Positions 35,298 to 45,700 of a stretch of 64,000 nucleotides of DNA are shown here, one piece after another (the stretch's first letter is position 1; each line of letters opens with the position of its first letter). This stretch comes from Streptomyces sp. NBC_00162. Its GTDB lineage: Bacteria; Actinomycetota; Actinomycetes; Streptomycetales; Streptomycetaceae. The notes beneath the pieces are model-generated. The model did no database searches and was not told the DNA's origin. It was given only the letters and a program-made list of their open reading frames with translations. Both the position numbers and the translations under genes were made by a program. The DNA lies in assembly GCF_024611995.1 (NCBI RefSeq), contig NZ_CP102509.1:62001-126000 (forward strand). The letters are read 5' to 3'.

Positions 35298-36169
35298 CCC
35301 GGACCGCAGCCGCCTGGCCCGTCCTGCTCGCCGTCGTCGCCGCAGTGGGTGTCAGCAGCCCCGCCGCGGCGAGCGACGGCGTGTGCAAGGGGCGAACCAA
35401 GTACGTCACCGTGTGCGTCAAGAAGCCGGGAGAGGAACCCGGCGGAGGGGACCAGGGCGGCCGGCCGCCGGCTCCCGGGGCGGGCGGCGGCGGGGAACAG
35501 CGGGATCACTGGGAGTGCACGTATTCCCTCAAGGACCCCCAGCCGCCGGCAGGCAGTCCGGAGTGGGAGGGGCACCAGCCCGGCGACGGTGCGGTCTACC
35601 GCAAGGTATGCGAGTGGATCGACGACAAGCCAGACGGGTACTTCCAAACCAGCACAGAGTGGAGGGCAGAGCCGCCCCCCGCCGCCGTCGATCCGGCCGT
35701 GCTTGCGCAACAGGCCGTGGACAGCATGCTGCTGACGGGCCCGGAGATCGCCAGTCCCCGGGCTGAGGGGACGTACACGGTCGGCGTCCCGCTGTGGCTG
35801 TGGGTGACCCCGAGTCCGACGACATGGGGGCCCAACACGGCATCGGCCTCGGCCGGCGGTATCACGGTCAGTGCGACGGCCCGGGTGTCGTCCATCAGCT
35901 GGCGCATGGGCGACGGGTCCAGCGTGACGTGCTCGGGCCCCGGTACCCAGTACACCGCGGCCCGGGGCATGACTCCGTCTCCTGACTGCGGGCACCTCTA
36001 CCGGACCCCGTCGTCCGGGCAGTCCGGCGCCAAGTACCAGGGCACCGCAACCACTACTTGGACAGTCGACTGGGCCGTCACCGGCGGCGGACAGACCGGC
36101 CAGCTGACCGAGGTCCGGGACACCGCGTTCGCCATTGCCGTCGGCGAACTTCAGGTCGTCGGCCAGTAG
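35291..36169 (+). CDS. Secreted beta-rich protein of the Tad operon
   Basis: 292 residues from GTG 35291. Signal peptide (AWPVLLAVVAAVGVSSPAAA), a glycine/proline linker, then Cys-containing segments (WECTYSL, YRKVCEWID, SSVTCSGPG, SPDCGHLY) and LWLWVTPSPTTW. Proteins of this layout near Streptomyces pilus loci are often mislabelled ATP/GTP-binding; no nucleotide motif exists here. Probably an exported structural or assembly factor. Confidence 0.7.
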   Translation: MLTRTAAAWPVLLAVVAAVGVSSPAAASDGVCKGRTKYVTVCVKKPGEEPGGGDQGGRPPAPGAGGGGEQRDHWECTYSLKDPQPPAGSPEWEGHQPGDGAVYRKVCEWIDDKPDGYFQTSTEWRAEPPPAAVDPAVLAQQAVDSMLLTGPEIASPRAEGTYTVGVPLWLWVTPSPTTWGPNTASASAGGITVSATARVSSISWRMGDGSSVTCSGPGTQYTAARGMTPSPDCGHLYRTPSSGQSGAKYQGTATTTWTVDWAVTGGGQTGQLTEVRDTAFAIAVGELQVVGQ

Positions 36170-36218
36170 GGCCCTGCGGCTCCGTTTCTTCCCTTCGTGT
36201 CCTTTGGAGGCACCGCAC

Positions 36219-36935
36219 GTGAGCACCACCACCACGCCCGTGCCGGGCCAGGCGTCCGTCCCGCCGCCCGCCGGTCCGGCCAGCGGGCCCGCGGCCGCAC
36301 CGCGCGTTCTTCGGCAACGGCGCCGCCGCCCCGGCCTGATCGCCCTGTCGGTCGCCCTGATCACGGCCGGGGGCCTGTCCGGGGCGCTGCTGTTCACCGC
36401 GTCCGGGCAGCGGACTGCTGTGCTGGTGGTGGCCCGTGACGTGCCGGTCGGAGCGGCAATCTCGGACGCGGATCTGGCCCCGGCGTCGCTCGCCCTGGAC
36501 CCGGCAGTCAAGGCCGTGCCGGTGACGAAGAAGGCGGGCATGGTCGGGCAGCGGGCCGCCGTGGCACTGAAGACGGGGGCGCTGCTTTCTCCCGGTCAGG
36601 TCACTTCCGAGTCGCTGGTCAAGGCGGGTGAGCAGCTGGTGGGCGTGGCATTGAAGCCGTCGCAGCTTCCGGCGAGCCGGCTGGCGCCGGGGCAGAAGGT
36701 GCTGATCGTGTCGACGCCGGATCCGGCCCAGGCGGCTGGGAGCGGGAAGCCGGGTGACGGGGCCGGGGCGCCGAAGACGCTGGCCGCGACGGTGGTTGCC
36801 GTCGGTCAGCCGGCACCGGCGACGGGGGTTGTGGTGGTTGATGTGGCCGTGCCGGCCGCTGACGGTCCCACGCTGGCCGCGCGGGTGGCGACGGGTGCGG
36901 TCGCCCTGATCCTGGCGCCGCAGGAGGGCAGCTGA
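36219..36935 (+). CDS. RcpC/CpaB-like SAF-domain pilus assembly protein
   Basis: 238 residues from GTG 36219 with GGAGG upstream. One membrane helix (LIALSVALITAGGLSGALLF), then a SAF domain (VLVVARDVPVGAAISDADLA) and KTGALLSPGQVT. CpaB/RcpC proteins act in Flp pilus assembly at the cell surface. TGATG junction with the next gene. Confidence 0.8.
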   Translation: MSTTTTPVPGQASVPPPAGPASGPAAAPRVLRQRRRRPGLIALSVALITAGGLSGALLFTASGQRTAVLVVARDVPVGAAISDADLAPASLALDPAVKAVPVTKKAGMVGQRAAVALKTGALLSPGQVTSESLVKAGEQLVGVALKPSQLPASRLAPGQKVLIVSTPDPAQAAGSGKPGDGAGAPKTLAATVVAVGQPAPATGVVVVDVAVPAADGPTLAARVATGAVALILAPQEGS

Positions 36936-37756
36936 TGGCCGTCATCGCGCTGGCCGGGGGCCTGGGCGCCCCGGGAGTCACCACGGCGGCGATGGCCCTG
37001 CTGATGACGTGGCCCCTGGCGGAGGGGCAGCGGGTGGTCCTCGCCGAGGCGGACCCGGACGGCGGCGCGGTCCTGCCAGGTGCTCTGCAAGGGACGTTGG
37101 ACAACTCTCACGGGATGCGGAATCTCGCGGTGGCGGGGCGTCAGGGTCAGTTAGGTGAGGCGTTCTGGCGTCAGCTGGTCGATGTCACCGACGAGGGGAC
37201 CCGCGATCGTCTGGTGCTGCCCGGTCTCTACGACCCTGCGCACGCCTCCGCGATGGAACCAGTGTGGAAGCCGCTCGCGAATATGTTCGCGGGGATCGAG
37301 GCGCACCAACACGACGTCCTGGTGGACCTGGGGCGGCGCGGCGCGTTCGGGCCGTCCGCGGTTCTCGCCCAGCGGGCGGACGTCGTCCTGATGGTGGCCC
37401 GTACGACCCTGCGCAGCCTGCAGAGCGCGCAGGTGCGCCTGAATGCGCTGCGCGAATTCCTCGGCGGAGGCGCCGAACTCGGACTGCTCCTCGTCGACGA
37501 GGGCCCGTTCTCCAAGGAGGAGGTCCGCCGCACGCTGGAGGCTCCGGTCACGGCAGTGCTGCCGTGGCGACCCAAGGAGGCCAAGGTGCTGTCCGACGGC
37601 GCGGAGCAGCCCCGCAGGTTCGAGTCCAGCGAGCTGATGCGCTCCGCGCGTTCGGCTGCGGTGCGGGTACAGGAGCTGGTGGCGATCCGCCGCTCCCGCC
37701 TCGCCCCGCCGCCTCCCGCGTCCGCACTGGGGCGGGTGGTGAACCGTGCGCGCTAA
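36935..37756 (+). CDS. TadZ/CpaE-like ParA-superfamily protein
   Basis: 273 residues. A P-loop-like start (AGGLGAPGVTTAAMALLMTW) lacks the Walker Lys, as in degenerate TadZ-type proteins; VVLAEADPDGGAVLPG and DVLVDLGRRGAF are the ParA-like acidic motifs. TadZ places the pilus machine at a cell site. It overlaps tadA by 11 bases. Confidence 0.75.
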   Translation: MAVIALAGGLGAPGVTTAAMALLMTWPLAEGQRVVLAEADPDGGAVLPGALQGTLDNSHGMRNLAVAGRQGQLGEAFWRQLVDVTDEGTRDRLVLPGLYDPAHASAMEPVWKPLANMFAGIEAHQHDVLVDLGRRGAFGPSAVLAQRADVVLMVARTTLRSLQSAQVRLNALREFLGGGAELGLLLVDEGPFSKEEVRRTLEAPVTAVLPWRPKEAKVLSDGAEQPRRFESSELMRSARSAAVRVQELVAIRRSRLAPPPPASALGRVVNRAR

Positions 37757-39308
37757 CCCCCTGCACCATGACCCGCGGGTCGCCCCGGCAGCCAACTCGC
37801 TTCAAGCTCGCCTTGCCGCGCCGCAGCAAGTACCCGCGCCGTACAGGCCTGCGGATTCCGGCAGCGTGGGGAGCACGAGCATCCAGGCCGCTCCCCCGGG
37901 TGCTGTCCTGCCGGCGGCGGCCACGCCGTCGGCAGATATCGACTATGCGGCGGTGCGGCTGATCAAGAAGGAAGTCGGGGAGCGGCTGACCAGCCTTCTG
38001 CGGGCCCGGCCCGGTTTAAGTGCGGCCGCGCAGGAGCAGCAGGGCCGGCACCTGATCAATGAGCAGGTGGCGGTGTGGTCGGATGCCGAGGCGGTCAAGC
38101 GCGGGGCTGCGACGAGTCCGGCCGAGGACGCGGCGATCGCGCAGGCCGTGTTCGATCTGCAGTTCCGGGCCGGCCGGCTGCAGCAGCACATGGACAACGC
38201 GCTGGTGGAGAACATCTTCATCAACGGCTTCCAGGATGTGTGGCTCGACTTCACCGACGGCCGCCGCGTGCGGGTAGCGCCGGTCGCGGACTCCGATGAA
38301 GAGCTGCGTGAGCTCCTGCGGGATCTCGCACGGCGCACCACGGGCCAGGCGGAGCGGAGCCTTTCGACCGCCGACCCGTTCCTGGCGCTGCGCCTGTCGG
38401 ACGGGTCCCGTCTGCAGGCGGTCATCGACGTCACCCCCGGCACCTACGTGACCATCCGCCGGCACAGCATGCGCCACGCCGACCTGCCCGCCCTGGTCGA
38501 GCGGGGAATGCTCGACACCACCCTGGAGCAGTTCCTGCGCGCGTGCGTACGGGCGGAGAAGAATGTGATGGTGGTCGGCGGGCAGGCCGCCGGCAAGACG
38601 ACCCTGCTGCGCGCGCTGCTGAAGGAGATCGACCCCGACGAGCGGTTCGCCACGCTCGAGACTGAGTACGAGCTCTTCGCCCACGAGAACGGGCACCACC
38701 GCCAGGTCGTGCCCATGGAGGCGCGCGAGTCCAACGGCGAGATGGTCGCAGGGCAGGCCGCGGGCGAGATCACGCTCATGGACCTGATGTACCGGGCGCT
38801 GCGCATGACGCTGACGCGGATCGTGGTCGGTGAGGTCCGCGGGCCGGAGATCGTGGCGATGCTCCAGGCGATGACGAACGGCGCGGGCGGCAACCTGTGC
38901 ACCCTGCACGCCATCCACCCGTCCGTGGTCTTCGACCGGATCGCCGAGCTGTACCTCCTCGCCCAGGCCAACATGAGCGAGGCCCTCGCCTACCGGCAGG
39001 CCGCGAACGGGCTGCACTTCATCGTGTTCGTCAGCCAGATCGATGAAACGAAAATCGGCGGACACCGCCACCGGTTCATCTCCCACGTCCTGGAGGTCAC
39101 CGGCATCGGCGAAGGCGGACGGCCCGAGACGAACGCCATTTTCGGGCCGCGCACAGAGTGGAGCGAGCACCGGGCCGTGCCGCTCATGCACCCGCGATGC
39201 ATCAACGACCTGCGCCGTGCCGGCTTCGACGCCGCCCTGCTCAACGTGCCGGGCGGGGCCTGGGCCACGGCCCTGCCGCTGCTCGTTGATGAGGGGGCAG
39301 GCCTGTGA
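37746..39308 (+). CDS. tadA: TadA/CpaF secretion ATPase
   Basis: 520 residues. Family order is complete: VENIFINGFQDVWLDF, SRLQAVIDVTP with TYVTIRRH, Walker A GGQAAGKTTLLRALL at about 278, the Asp box TLETEYELFAHENGH, Walker B ALRMTLTRIVVGEVRGPEI, and the His box GNLCTLHAIHP. It powers pilus assembly and perhaps retraction. Starts at GTG 37746. Confidence 0.9.
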   Translation: MRANPLHHDPRVAPAANSLQARLAAPQQVPAPYRPADSGSVGSTSIQAAPPGAVLPAAATPSADIDYAAVRLIKKEVGERLTSLLRARPGLSAAAQEQQGRHLINEQVAVWSDAEAVKRGAATSPAEDAAIAQAVFDLQFRAGRLQQHMDNALVENIFINGFQDVWLDFTDGRRVRVAPVADSDEELRELLRDLARRTTGQAERSLSTADPFLALRLSDGSRLQAVIDVTPGTYVTIRRHSMRHADLPALVERGMLDTTLEQFLRACVRAEKNVMVVGGQAAGKTTLLRALLKEIDPDERFATLETEYELFAHENGHHRQVVPMEARESNGEMVAGQAAGEITLMDLMYRALRMTLTRIVVGEVRGPEIVAMLQAMTNGAGGNLCTLHAIHPSVVFDRIAELYLLAQANMSEALAYRQAANGLHFIVFVSQIDETKIGGHRHRFISHVLEVTGIGEGGRPETNAIFGPRTEWSEHRAVPLMHPRCINDLRRAGFDAALLNVPGGAWATALPLLVDEGAGL

Positions 39309-40228
39309 CCGCGCTGCTGTTGTGGGTACTGGCCGGGCTCGCGCTCGCGGGCGGCATGGTGGGACTGGTCTGCGGGGTCGTCGGAACGACTGCGCCGAAG
39401 GGGCCGACGCTGGCCGCCCGTGTCCGTGCCGGCCGTCAGCTGACGGGGCGGGATCAGCAGATGGCTCGCCGCACCCGCCTGGCCGGCGGCGCCCTGGCAG
39501 GGGTGCTGCTGTGGCTGGTGACCGGGGTGTTCGTCGCCGGGGCCCTGATGTTCCTGGCCGTGATCGGCGTGCCGTGGCTGCTGGCTCCGACAAAGTCGGC
39601 GACCAACCGGATCGGGAAGCTGGAAGCGCTCGGCGAATGGACCCAGCGCCTGGCCAACACCCTGCGCCTGGGCCGCGGTCTGGACGAGGCCCTGCAGATC
39701 TCCCGCAAGGGCTGTCCCGAGGAAATCGCCGCCGAGGTCGGAGACCTTGTGGACCGGCTCCACGTCGGGTGGCGGCCGACCGATGCGCTGCGCCTGTTCG
39801 GTGACGCCCTGGACGACGTCACCGCCGACAAGGTCGTCGCCGCCCTGGTGCTGTCGGCCGCCGACCGCGGCCCGGGCCTCGCCCAGGCGCTGGAGGACCT
39901 GGCGGAGTCCGTCCACGAGGAGGTCGCCCGGCGGCGTGCGATCGAGTCCGACCGGGCCAAGCCCCGCACAACGATGCGGTGGATGACCATCATCACGCTC
40001 GGTGTCGTCGGAGCCGGTTTCCTCATCCCCTCCTACACCGCCCCCTACGGCACCCTGATCGGCCAGCTGGTCCTGGCCGTCCTCGCCGCCGGCTTCGTCG
40101 GGGTCCTCGCGCTGATGCGGCAGATCGCCGACACCAAGCCAGTCCCCCGCTTCCTGATCGCCGACCCCCGCAGCGCCGTCACCCCCGCCCCTCTCCCCGA
40201 CGTCGAGAGCGCGGAGGTGCCCGCATGA
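39305..40228 (+). CDS. tadB: TadB-like inner-membrane platform protein
   Basis: 307 residues with T2SS-F architecture: N-terminal helices (LLLWVLAGLALAGGMVGLVC; LMFLAVIGVPWLLAP), the cytoplasmic core LRLGRGLDEALQISRKGCP, then LSAADRGPGLAQALEDLA, and C-terminal helices. It is the platform on which TadA acts. Coupled on both sides. Confidence 0.85.
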   Translation: MTALLLWVLAGLALAGGMVGLVCGVVGTTAPKGPTLAARVRAGRQLTGRDQQMARRTRLAGGALAGVLLWLVTGVFVAGALMFLAVIGVPWLLAPTKSATNRIGKLEALGEWTQRLANTLRLGRGLDEALQISRKGCPEEIAAEVGDLVDRLHVGWRPTDALRLFGDALDDVTADKVVAALVLSAADRGPGLAQALEDLAESVHEEVARRRAIESDRAKPRTTMRWMTIITLGVVGAGFLIPSYTAPYGTLIGQLVLAVLAAGFVGVLALMRQIADTKPVPRFLIADPRSAVTPAPLPDVESAEVPA

Positions 40229-41103
40229 TCCCCGTTGCCGCGGTCCTGGCCGGTGCGTCGATCGGCACCGGCGCAGCGCTCCTGATCCGTGAGGTGCTGC
40301 GCCCCGCGCCCGCGCTCGGGCCGGCGCTGCGCCGCCTGAACGAGCCCGCGCCGCCTGCCGTCGAGGAAATCGCAGACCGTGACGAGCGGTGGGGCCGGTG
40401 GCTGGTGGAGCACCTCGCCGATCTGCCCGGGGTGCGGATCCCCCACAAGGATCTCGCGCTGACCGGCACCACCCCGGCCAGGTTCCTGCTGACGAAGGTG
40501 GCCCTGGCCGGGGGCGGTCTGCTTTTGCCTCCGCTGTCCACGATCCCGCTCCTGCTGCTGGGCCTGCCGCTCTACCTGCCCGCCATCGTCGGCATCCTGG
40601 CCGCCGTCCTGCTGTGGTTCACCCCCGACCTGGCCCTGCGCGATAAGGCCAAGCGGGCCCGCACCGAGTTCGCGCACGCCATGGCCGCCTACCTCGACCT
40701 GGTCGCGCTACGCCGCGCCGGGAACGTCTCAGCGGAGCAGGCCATGGAACAGGCCGCGCAGACCGGGCAGGGCTGGGCGTTCGTGCGGATCCAGGGAGCG
40801 TTGGCGCGCTCGCGGGTCGACAAGGTCCCGCACTGGGAGTCACTGGCCCGCCTGACCGCCGAGCTCGACCTGCCCGTCCTGGACGACCTCGCCGCGATCA
40901 TGCGGCAGTCCGCCGACGACGGCGCGTCCGTCTACACCACCCTGCGCTCACGCGCCAAGGCCCTGCGCACCGAGCTTCTCGCCGCGCAGGCGGCCGAAGC
41001 GAACGCCGACAGCGAGAAGATGACCGCCCCCGGCGCGCTCCTCGCCGTCCTGGTGATGCTCCTCATCGCCTTCCCCGCAATGATCCGCATGCTCAACACC
41101 TGA
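40225..41103 (+). CDS. tadC: TadC-like inner-membrane platform protein
   Basis: 292 residues from ATG 40225 (ATGA overlap). T2SS-F layout with a hydrophobic pair (LPPLSTIPLLLLGLPLYLPA; IVGILAAVLLWFTP), the cytoplasmic segment YLDLVALRRAGNVSAEQAME and a C-terminal helix (GALLAVLVMLLIAFPAMI). It works with TadB as the membrane platform. Confidence 0.85.
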   Translation: MIPVAAVLAGASIGTGAALLIREVLRPAPALGPALRRLNEPAPPAVEEIADRDERWGRWLVEHLADLPGVRIPHKDLALTGTTPARFLLTKVALAGGGLLLPPLSTIPLLLLGLPLYLPAIVGILAAVLLWFTPDLALRDKAKRARTEFAHAMAAYLDLVALRRAGNVSAEQAMEQAAQTGQGWAFVRIQGALARSRVDKVPHWESLARLTAELDLPVLDDLAAIMRQSADDGASVYTTLRSRAKALRTELLAAQAAEANADSEKMTAPGALLAVLVMLLIAFPAMIRMLNT

Positions 41104-41117
41104 CAAGGGAGACCGTC

Positions 41118-41303
41118 ATGACCAAGTACGCGATCCGCATGTCCCAGTGGCTGAAGTCCCGCGTCGAGTGGGACAGCGACCGGGGTGACATCTCGATCAC
41201 CACCATCATCATCTGGGTCGCCGCGGTGGCCGGTGCCATCGCGATCGCCGGCACCATCGGCATTGTCATCACCCGCTACAACACTTCCCTCTCCGGCGTC
41301 TGA
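41118..41303 (+). CDS. Flp-type pilin-like small protein
   Basis: 61 residues with a class-III-signal-like start: a basic N-terminus, RGDISITTIIIWVAAVAGAI and a hydrophobic C-terminal half. The Asp-Ile-Ser after Gly matches the cleavage context of Flp/Tad prepilins loosely. It lies between tadC and the TadE-like genes, the usual position of the pilin in actinobacterial Tad loci. Confidence 0.7.
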   Translation: MTKYAIRMSQWLKSRVEWDSDRGDISITTIIIWVAAVAGAIAIAGTIGIVITRYNTSLSGV

Positions 41304-41338
41304 GAGGGGCGACGAGGAAGCGGGGGAGGCAGGTACGG

Positions 41339-41776
41339 GTGGCACACCAGTACAAGTCCCGGGGTGAGCGCTGGCAAAGATCGGGCGAGCGCGTGCGGTG
41401 GGGGGATGACCGTGGGGAATCGTCGATCCAGATGGCGATCGTCTTCCCGTTCGTCATCCTGGTCACCGTCGCCGTCGTGCAGGCCTCCATGTGGGTCCAC
41501 GCCCGCAACATCGCCCTGACCGCAGCCCGCGAAGGCGTGGCCGCCGCCCGGACCTACCAATCCCCCGACGACGCAGGAGCCGCGCGAGCCCGCGAAACGC
41601 TCGGCCGTATCGCGGGCGACAGCCTGCGCGGACCCGCGGTCACCACCGCCGGGAGCACGGCCACCGACGTGCGGGTGACCGTGACCGGCAGCGCCCCGTC
41701 CATGCTGCCCGGCCTCTCGGGCCTGTCGGTGGCGCAGTCCGCTTCGGCGCCACGGGAACGGTGGACCACCCCATGA
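41339..41776 (+). CDS. TadE-like minor pilin
   Basis: 145 residues from GTG 41339 with GGGGGAGG upstream. The TadE signature is GESSIQMAIVFPFVILVTVAVV, followed by ALTAAREGVAAARTY. Pseudopilin-like protein required for Flp pilus formation. ATGA overlap with the next gene. Confidence 0.8.
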   Translation: MAHQYKSRGERWQRSGERVRWGDDRGESSIQMAIVFPFVILVTVAVVQASMWVHARNIALTAAREGVAAARTYQSPDDAGAARARETLGRIAGDSLRGPAVTTAGSTATDVRVTVTGSAPSMLPGLSGLSVAQSASAPRERWTTP

Positions 41777-42230
41777 CCACAGCCCGGCGCGGCCGTTGGG
41801 TAAAGCGGCTCCGGGACGACCGGGGCAGTGAGGCGATCTCCGCCGCGATCGTCACCCCCTGCTGCTGATGCTGCTGTGCATGGCGATCGCCGGCGGGCGG
41901 ATCGTCACCTCCGGCGCCAAGGTCGACGCGGCAGCCGAGGACGCCGCCCGCGCCGCGTCCATCTCCCGTACCTACGGCAGCGCGCAGGCCGAGGCCTCCG
42001 CAGCAGCCGCCCGCTCCCTCGACGACCAGGGCATCCGCTGCGCGTCCACGTCCACGACCATCGACTCCTCAGGGCTGGCCGTCCCCCTCGGCCAGGTCGG
42101 CACCGTCACGGTCACGATCTCCTGCACCGTGCCGCTGTCCGACCTGCTGCTGCCCGGGGTGCCGGGCAGCAAGACCATGACCAGTTCGTTCACCTCCGTA
42201 GTGGACGCGTTCCGATCCAGGGAAGGCTGA
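41773..42230 (+). CDS. Second TadE-like protein, frame-broken at a C-run
   Basis: About 152 residues. ATG 41773 overlaps the stop of the preceding gene. RDDRGSEAISAAIVTP is followed, in a shifted frame, by LLMLLCMAIAGGRIVTSG and AEDAARAASISRTYGSA. One extra C in the five-C run at 41855-41859 joins the two parts into a typical TadE-like protein. In the native frame it would stop after 31 codons. Confidence 0.72.
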
Positions 42231-42231
42231 C

Positions 42232-42675
42232 ATGCAGGCCCCTGCAACACGTGGCGCGCGGCTGCGCGGGGACGAGGGCGGTATCGCCGTGTACACCGCG
42301 ATCTGCACCGTCGCGCTGCTGGGGATCATCGGCCTGGCCATCGACGGGGGCGGCAAGCTCCGCGCCACTGAACGCGCCGACGCGGTCGCGATGGAAGCCG
42401 CCCGCGCCGCCGGGCAGGCCATCGATCCCGCCTCGGCGGTCACTGGCACCGAGATCCGCGTCGATCCCGAAGCCGCGCAGGCCGCCGCCTACGCCTACCT
42501 CGCCCGGGCCGGCACCCAAGGCACCGTCGCCCTGTCCGGGGACCGCACCCAGCTGACGGTCACCGTGAACGACGCCTACCCGACCAAGTTCCTGTCCGTC
42601 GTCGGGATCGGGTCCATGGACGTCACCGGCCACGGCAACGCCCGCCTGCTGCACGGCGTCACCCAGCCCGAATAG
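42232..42675 (+). CDS. TadG-like pilus assembly protein
   Basis: 147 residues. DEGGIAVYTAICTVALLGI, then LAIDGGGKLRATERADAVAMEAARAAGQAID is the TadG-like N-terminal motif (secretion/pilus assembly). Short for TadG, lacking the long von Willebrand-type tail; the actinobacterial forms are often this size. Confidence 0.75.
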   Translation: MQAPATRGARLRGDEGGIAVYTAICTVALLGIIGLAIDGGGKLRATERADAVAMEAARAAGQAIDPASAVTGTEIRVDPEAAQAAAYAYLARAGTQGTVALSGDRTQLTVTVNDAYPTKFLSVVGIGSMDVTGHGNARLLHGVTQPE

Positions 42676-42703
42676 CGAACCCGCGCAAGAAGGGGCCCGT
42701 ACC

Positions 42704-45700
42704 ATGCCCAAGCCCACCACCCCCGCAAGCCGCCCGGCACCAGCCGGGCCAACGGCGTGCGTACGGCGGCCGCCCTGCTACGCGGCCTGCTCAGCCTGGC
42801 CGTCCTGCTCGCCCTGCTGGGCGGCCTGCCCCTGCTGCTGTGGTGGGCCACCGCAATCGTCGGCCCACCCGGACTCGCAGTCCTCAGCTCCCTGTTCACC
42901 ACCGACGACTCGGGCCAGGTCTTCCTCCTCGCGCTCGCCGCCGCCGGCTGGGCAGGCTGGGCCGCCTTCGCCATCGCGGTCCTGCTCGAGATCCCCGCAC
43001 AGCTGCGCGGCCGCACCGCCCCGCAGATCCGCGGACTCGTCGGGCAGCGGGCCGCCGCCGCCCTCGTCGGCGCCGTCCTGCTCGCCCTGCCCACCGGCAC
43101 GGCCCTCGCCGTGCCTGCCACCGCAGCACCTGCAGCCGCCGCCACGGGTGTCAGCGCGGCCGCCGTCCCCGGCACCGCAGCCGCGAGTTTCTCCGGCTCG
43201 ACAGCGTCTTCCGAAGCCGGCAGCACGCACGTCTCCTACGTAGTGCGCGATGCACGCCCGGCCGAGAGCCTGTGGTCGATCGCCGAGGCGTCGCTGGGAG
43301 ACGGGCAGCGCTGGGAGGAGATCGCCGCGCTCAACGAGGGCCGCACCATGCCCGGCGGGCTGGTCTTCCACGCCGAGAAGCCCATCCAGCCCGGCTGGAC
43401 CCTCCACCTCCCCGCCGATGCCCGCCCCGCCCCGAGCGACGGCGCCGCACCGCAGCAGGCAGGCAGCCCGGCCCCCACCAGCATCTATACGGTCCGCGAC
43501 GGCGACAGCCTCTCCACCATCGCCGCCGAGCAACTCGGCGACGCCGACCAGTACGTGCACATCTTCGAACTGAACCGCGGCGGCCCGCTCCCCGACGGCG
43601 GCACCTTCACCGACCCCGATCTCATCCACCCCGGCCAGCACCTCACCCTCCCCGACACCGCCAACCCGACCCCGACCCCGGCAACACCGCCGCCGACGGC
43701 TCCGCCGGAGCCTCAGGAAGCCTCCCTGGAACTGGCCCCACGGCCAAGGAGTCCCCTGCACCGTCCACGCCGCCGGCTCCCGCCACAACCGGTGCCGCGA
43801 CACCGGCAACGCCGACCGCCGGCCCCTCAAGCACGCCGCCGACGCAGTCCTCCGCCCCGGCCGTACCGACGCCCGAGGGCGCTTCCGAGGCCCCGGCATC
43901 CGTGCACGGCCGGGACAGCAGCATCAACTGGGCGCTGATCGGCGGGATCGGAACGCTGCTCGCCGCGTCCCTCGCCGGTGCCCTGGGTGTGCGCAGGATC
44001 CTGCAGCAGCGCCAGCGCCGAGCCGGCCAGACCATCGCCCAGGACGAGAATCCGACCGACCTCGAGCAGCTCCTCGCCGCGACGTCGCAGCCGGCAGGCA
44101 TCGAGCTGCTGGACCAGCTGCTGCGCACCCTCGCCCACCACGCCGCCGAACTCGACATCCCTGTGCCCACGCTGCGCGGCGCCCGGCTCGACGCGGCCGG
44201 GGTGACGCTCCTGCTGGACGAACCCGCCGACCCCATCGCGCCCTTCGCCGAGGGACCCGCCCCGCGTACGTGGATTCTTGATCCGCAGGCCGAGCTCCTC
44301 GCCGCCGAAGACCTCTCCGGCGTCCAGGCCCCCTACCCGGGGCTGGTCACCCTCGGCACCGACGGCGACGGCCTGGTCCTCATCGACCTCATGACCTGCC
44401 GCATCCTGCTCCTGGACGGCAGCGACGAGGAAGTCCTGGCCGTGGCACGCGCCCTCGCTCTGGAGCTGGGCACGTGTGCCTGGACCGATTACAGCGAAAT
44501 CCTCACCACCGGGCTTGGCGCCCGCCTCGCCGGCCTCCTGCCCCAGGGCCGCATCCGCACGATGCCGCACCTGCCAGCCGTCGCCGCCGACCTCGGCGAG
44601 CTGATGCTGGAAGCCCACCAGAGCGGCGAACAGGTCCTGCCCTGGCTGACGGTCGGCGCCGGGGAACTGGACGACGAGCATGTGGCGCAGCTCGCCGACG
44701 CCCTCGCCGCAGGCCGCACCCTGGACACCGCAGTCATCCTGCCCGCCAGCACAGCCACCCAACGTTGCTTCCCCCACGCCGAAGTCCTCACCGTCGCCCA
44801 CGGCCAGGACGCCCCGGTCGCCGTGCTGGAAACGTCGGTGGATCTGCAGCGGATCAGCGACGAGCAGTACCGGCAGTACGTCCACGCCCTCACGGTCTCC
44901 ACCCAGGAACCCGAAGCGGCGACCGGACCGTGGGAGCACGCTGAGGACCACGGGCAGGCCGCCGCCGGAGGCGCCCCGCTCACCGTCCATGCCGTCGGCG
45001 ACGGAGCCCTTGACCCGGGCAACCCCTTCCCCGCCCTCCTCACCGGAGCCTCTGGCAACGGCCCGGCCGCCAGCAACACGGGAGCTGCGGAAGCAGGGGC
45101 GGGCGAGAAGGGCGCAGGCGACGCCACGCCCAAGGCGGCAGCCGACGCCAGTACCGGCCCCCGGCCGTTGCAGCTACACCGACCCCAACGTCTGCGCCGG
45201 AATCCCCGCTGCTTCCCCAGCAGACCGCTCCTGAAGAAGACGGCGCCGGCGTGCGCATCGACGTGCTGGGGTCACTGCGGATCACCGGCAGCGGCATCTC
45301 CGCGCACAGCCCGCGCACCACCGCCGTCGCCGCGTACATCCACCTGCGGCCCGGCCGCAGCGCCGACGCCCTGTGCGCGGCCATGGACTACGCCAGCCCC
45401 TGGTCCACCAGGACCCTGCACTCACGCCTGTCCGAACTACGCAGCACCATCGGCCTGCACACCGACGGCCAGCCACTGCTCCCCCGCCCCAAGACGGGAA
45501 CCGGATACACCTTCCACCCGGCCGTCACCTCCGACTGGCAGCTCTTCCAGGACCTCGCCGGCCGGGGTCTTGCCGCTGGCCCGCTCCACGGCATCGAGGA
45601 CCTGGAGGCGGCGATGGCGCTCGTACGGGGCAAGCCGTTCGACGGCCGGACCCTGCCCTGGGCGGACCCGGTCATCCAGGACATGCTCTCCAGGATCACC

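Noticed and set aside
35291..36169. ATP/GTP-binding protein
   Set aside because: No nucleotide motif; it is a secreted beta-rich protein.
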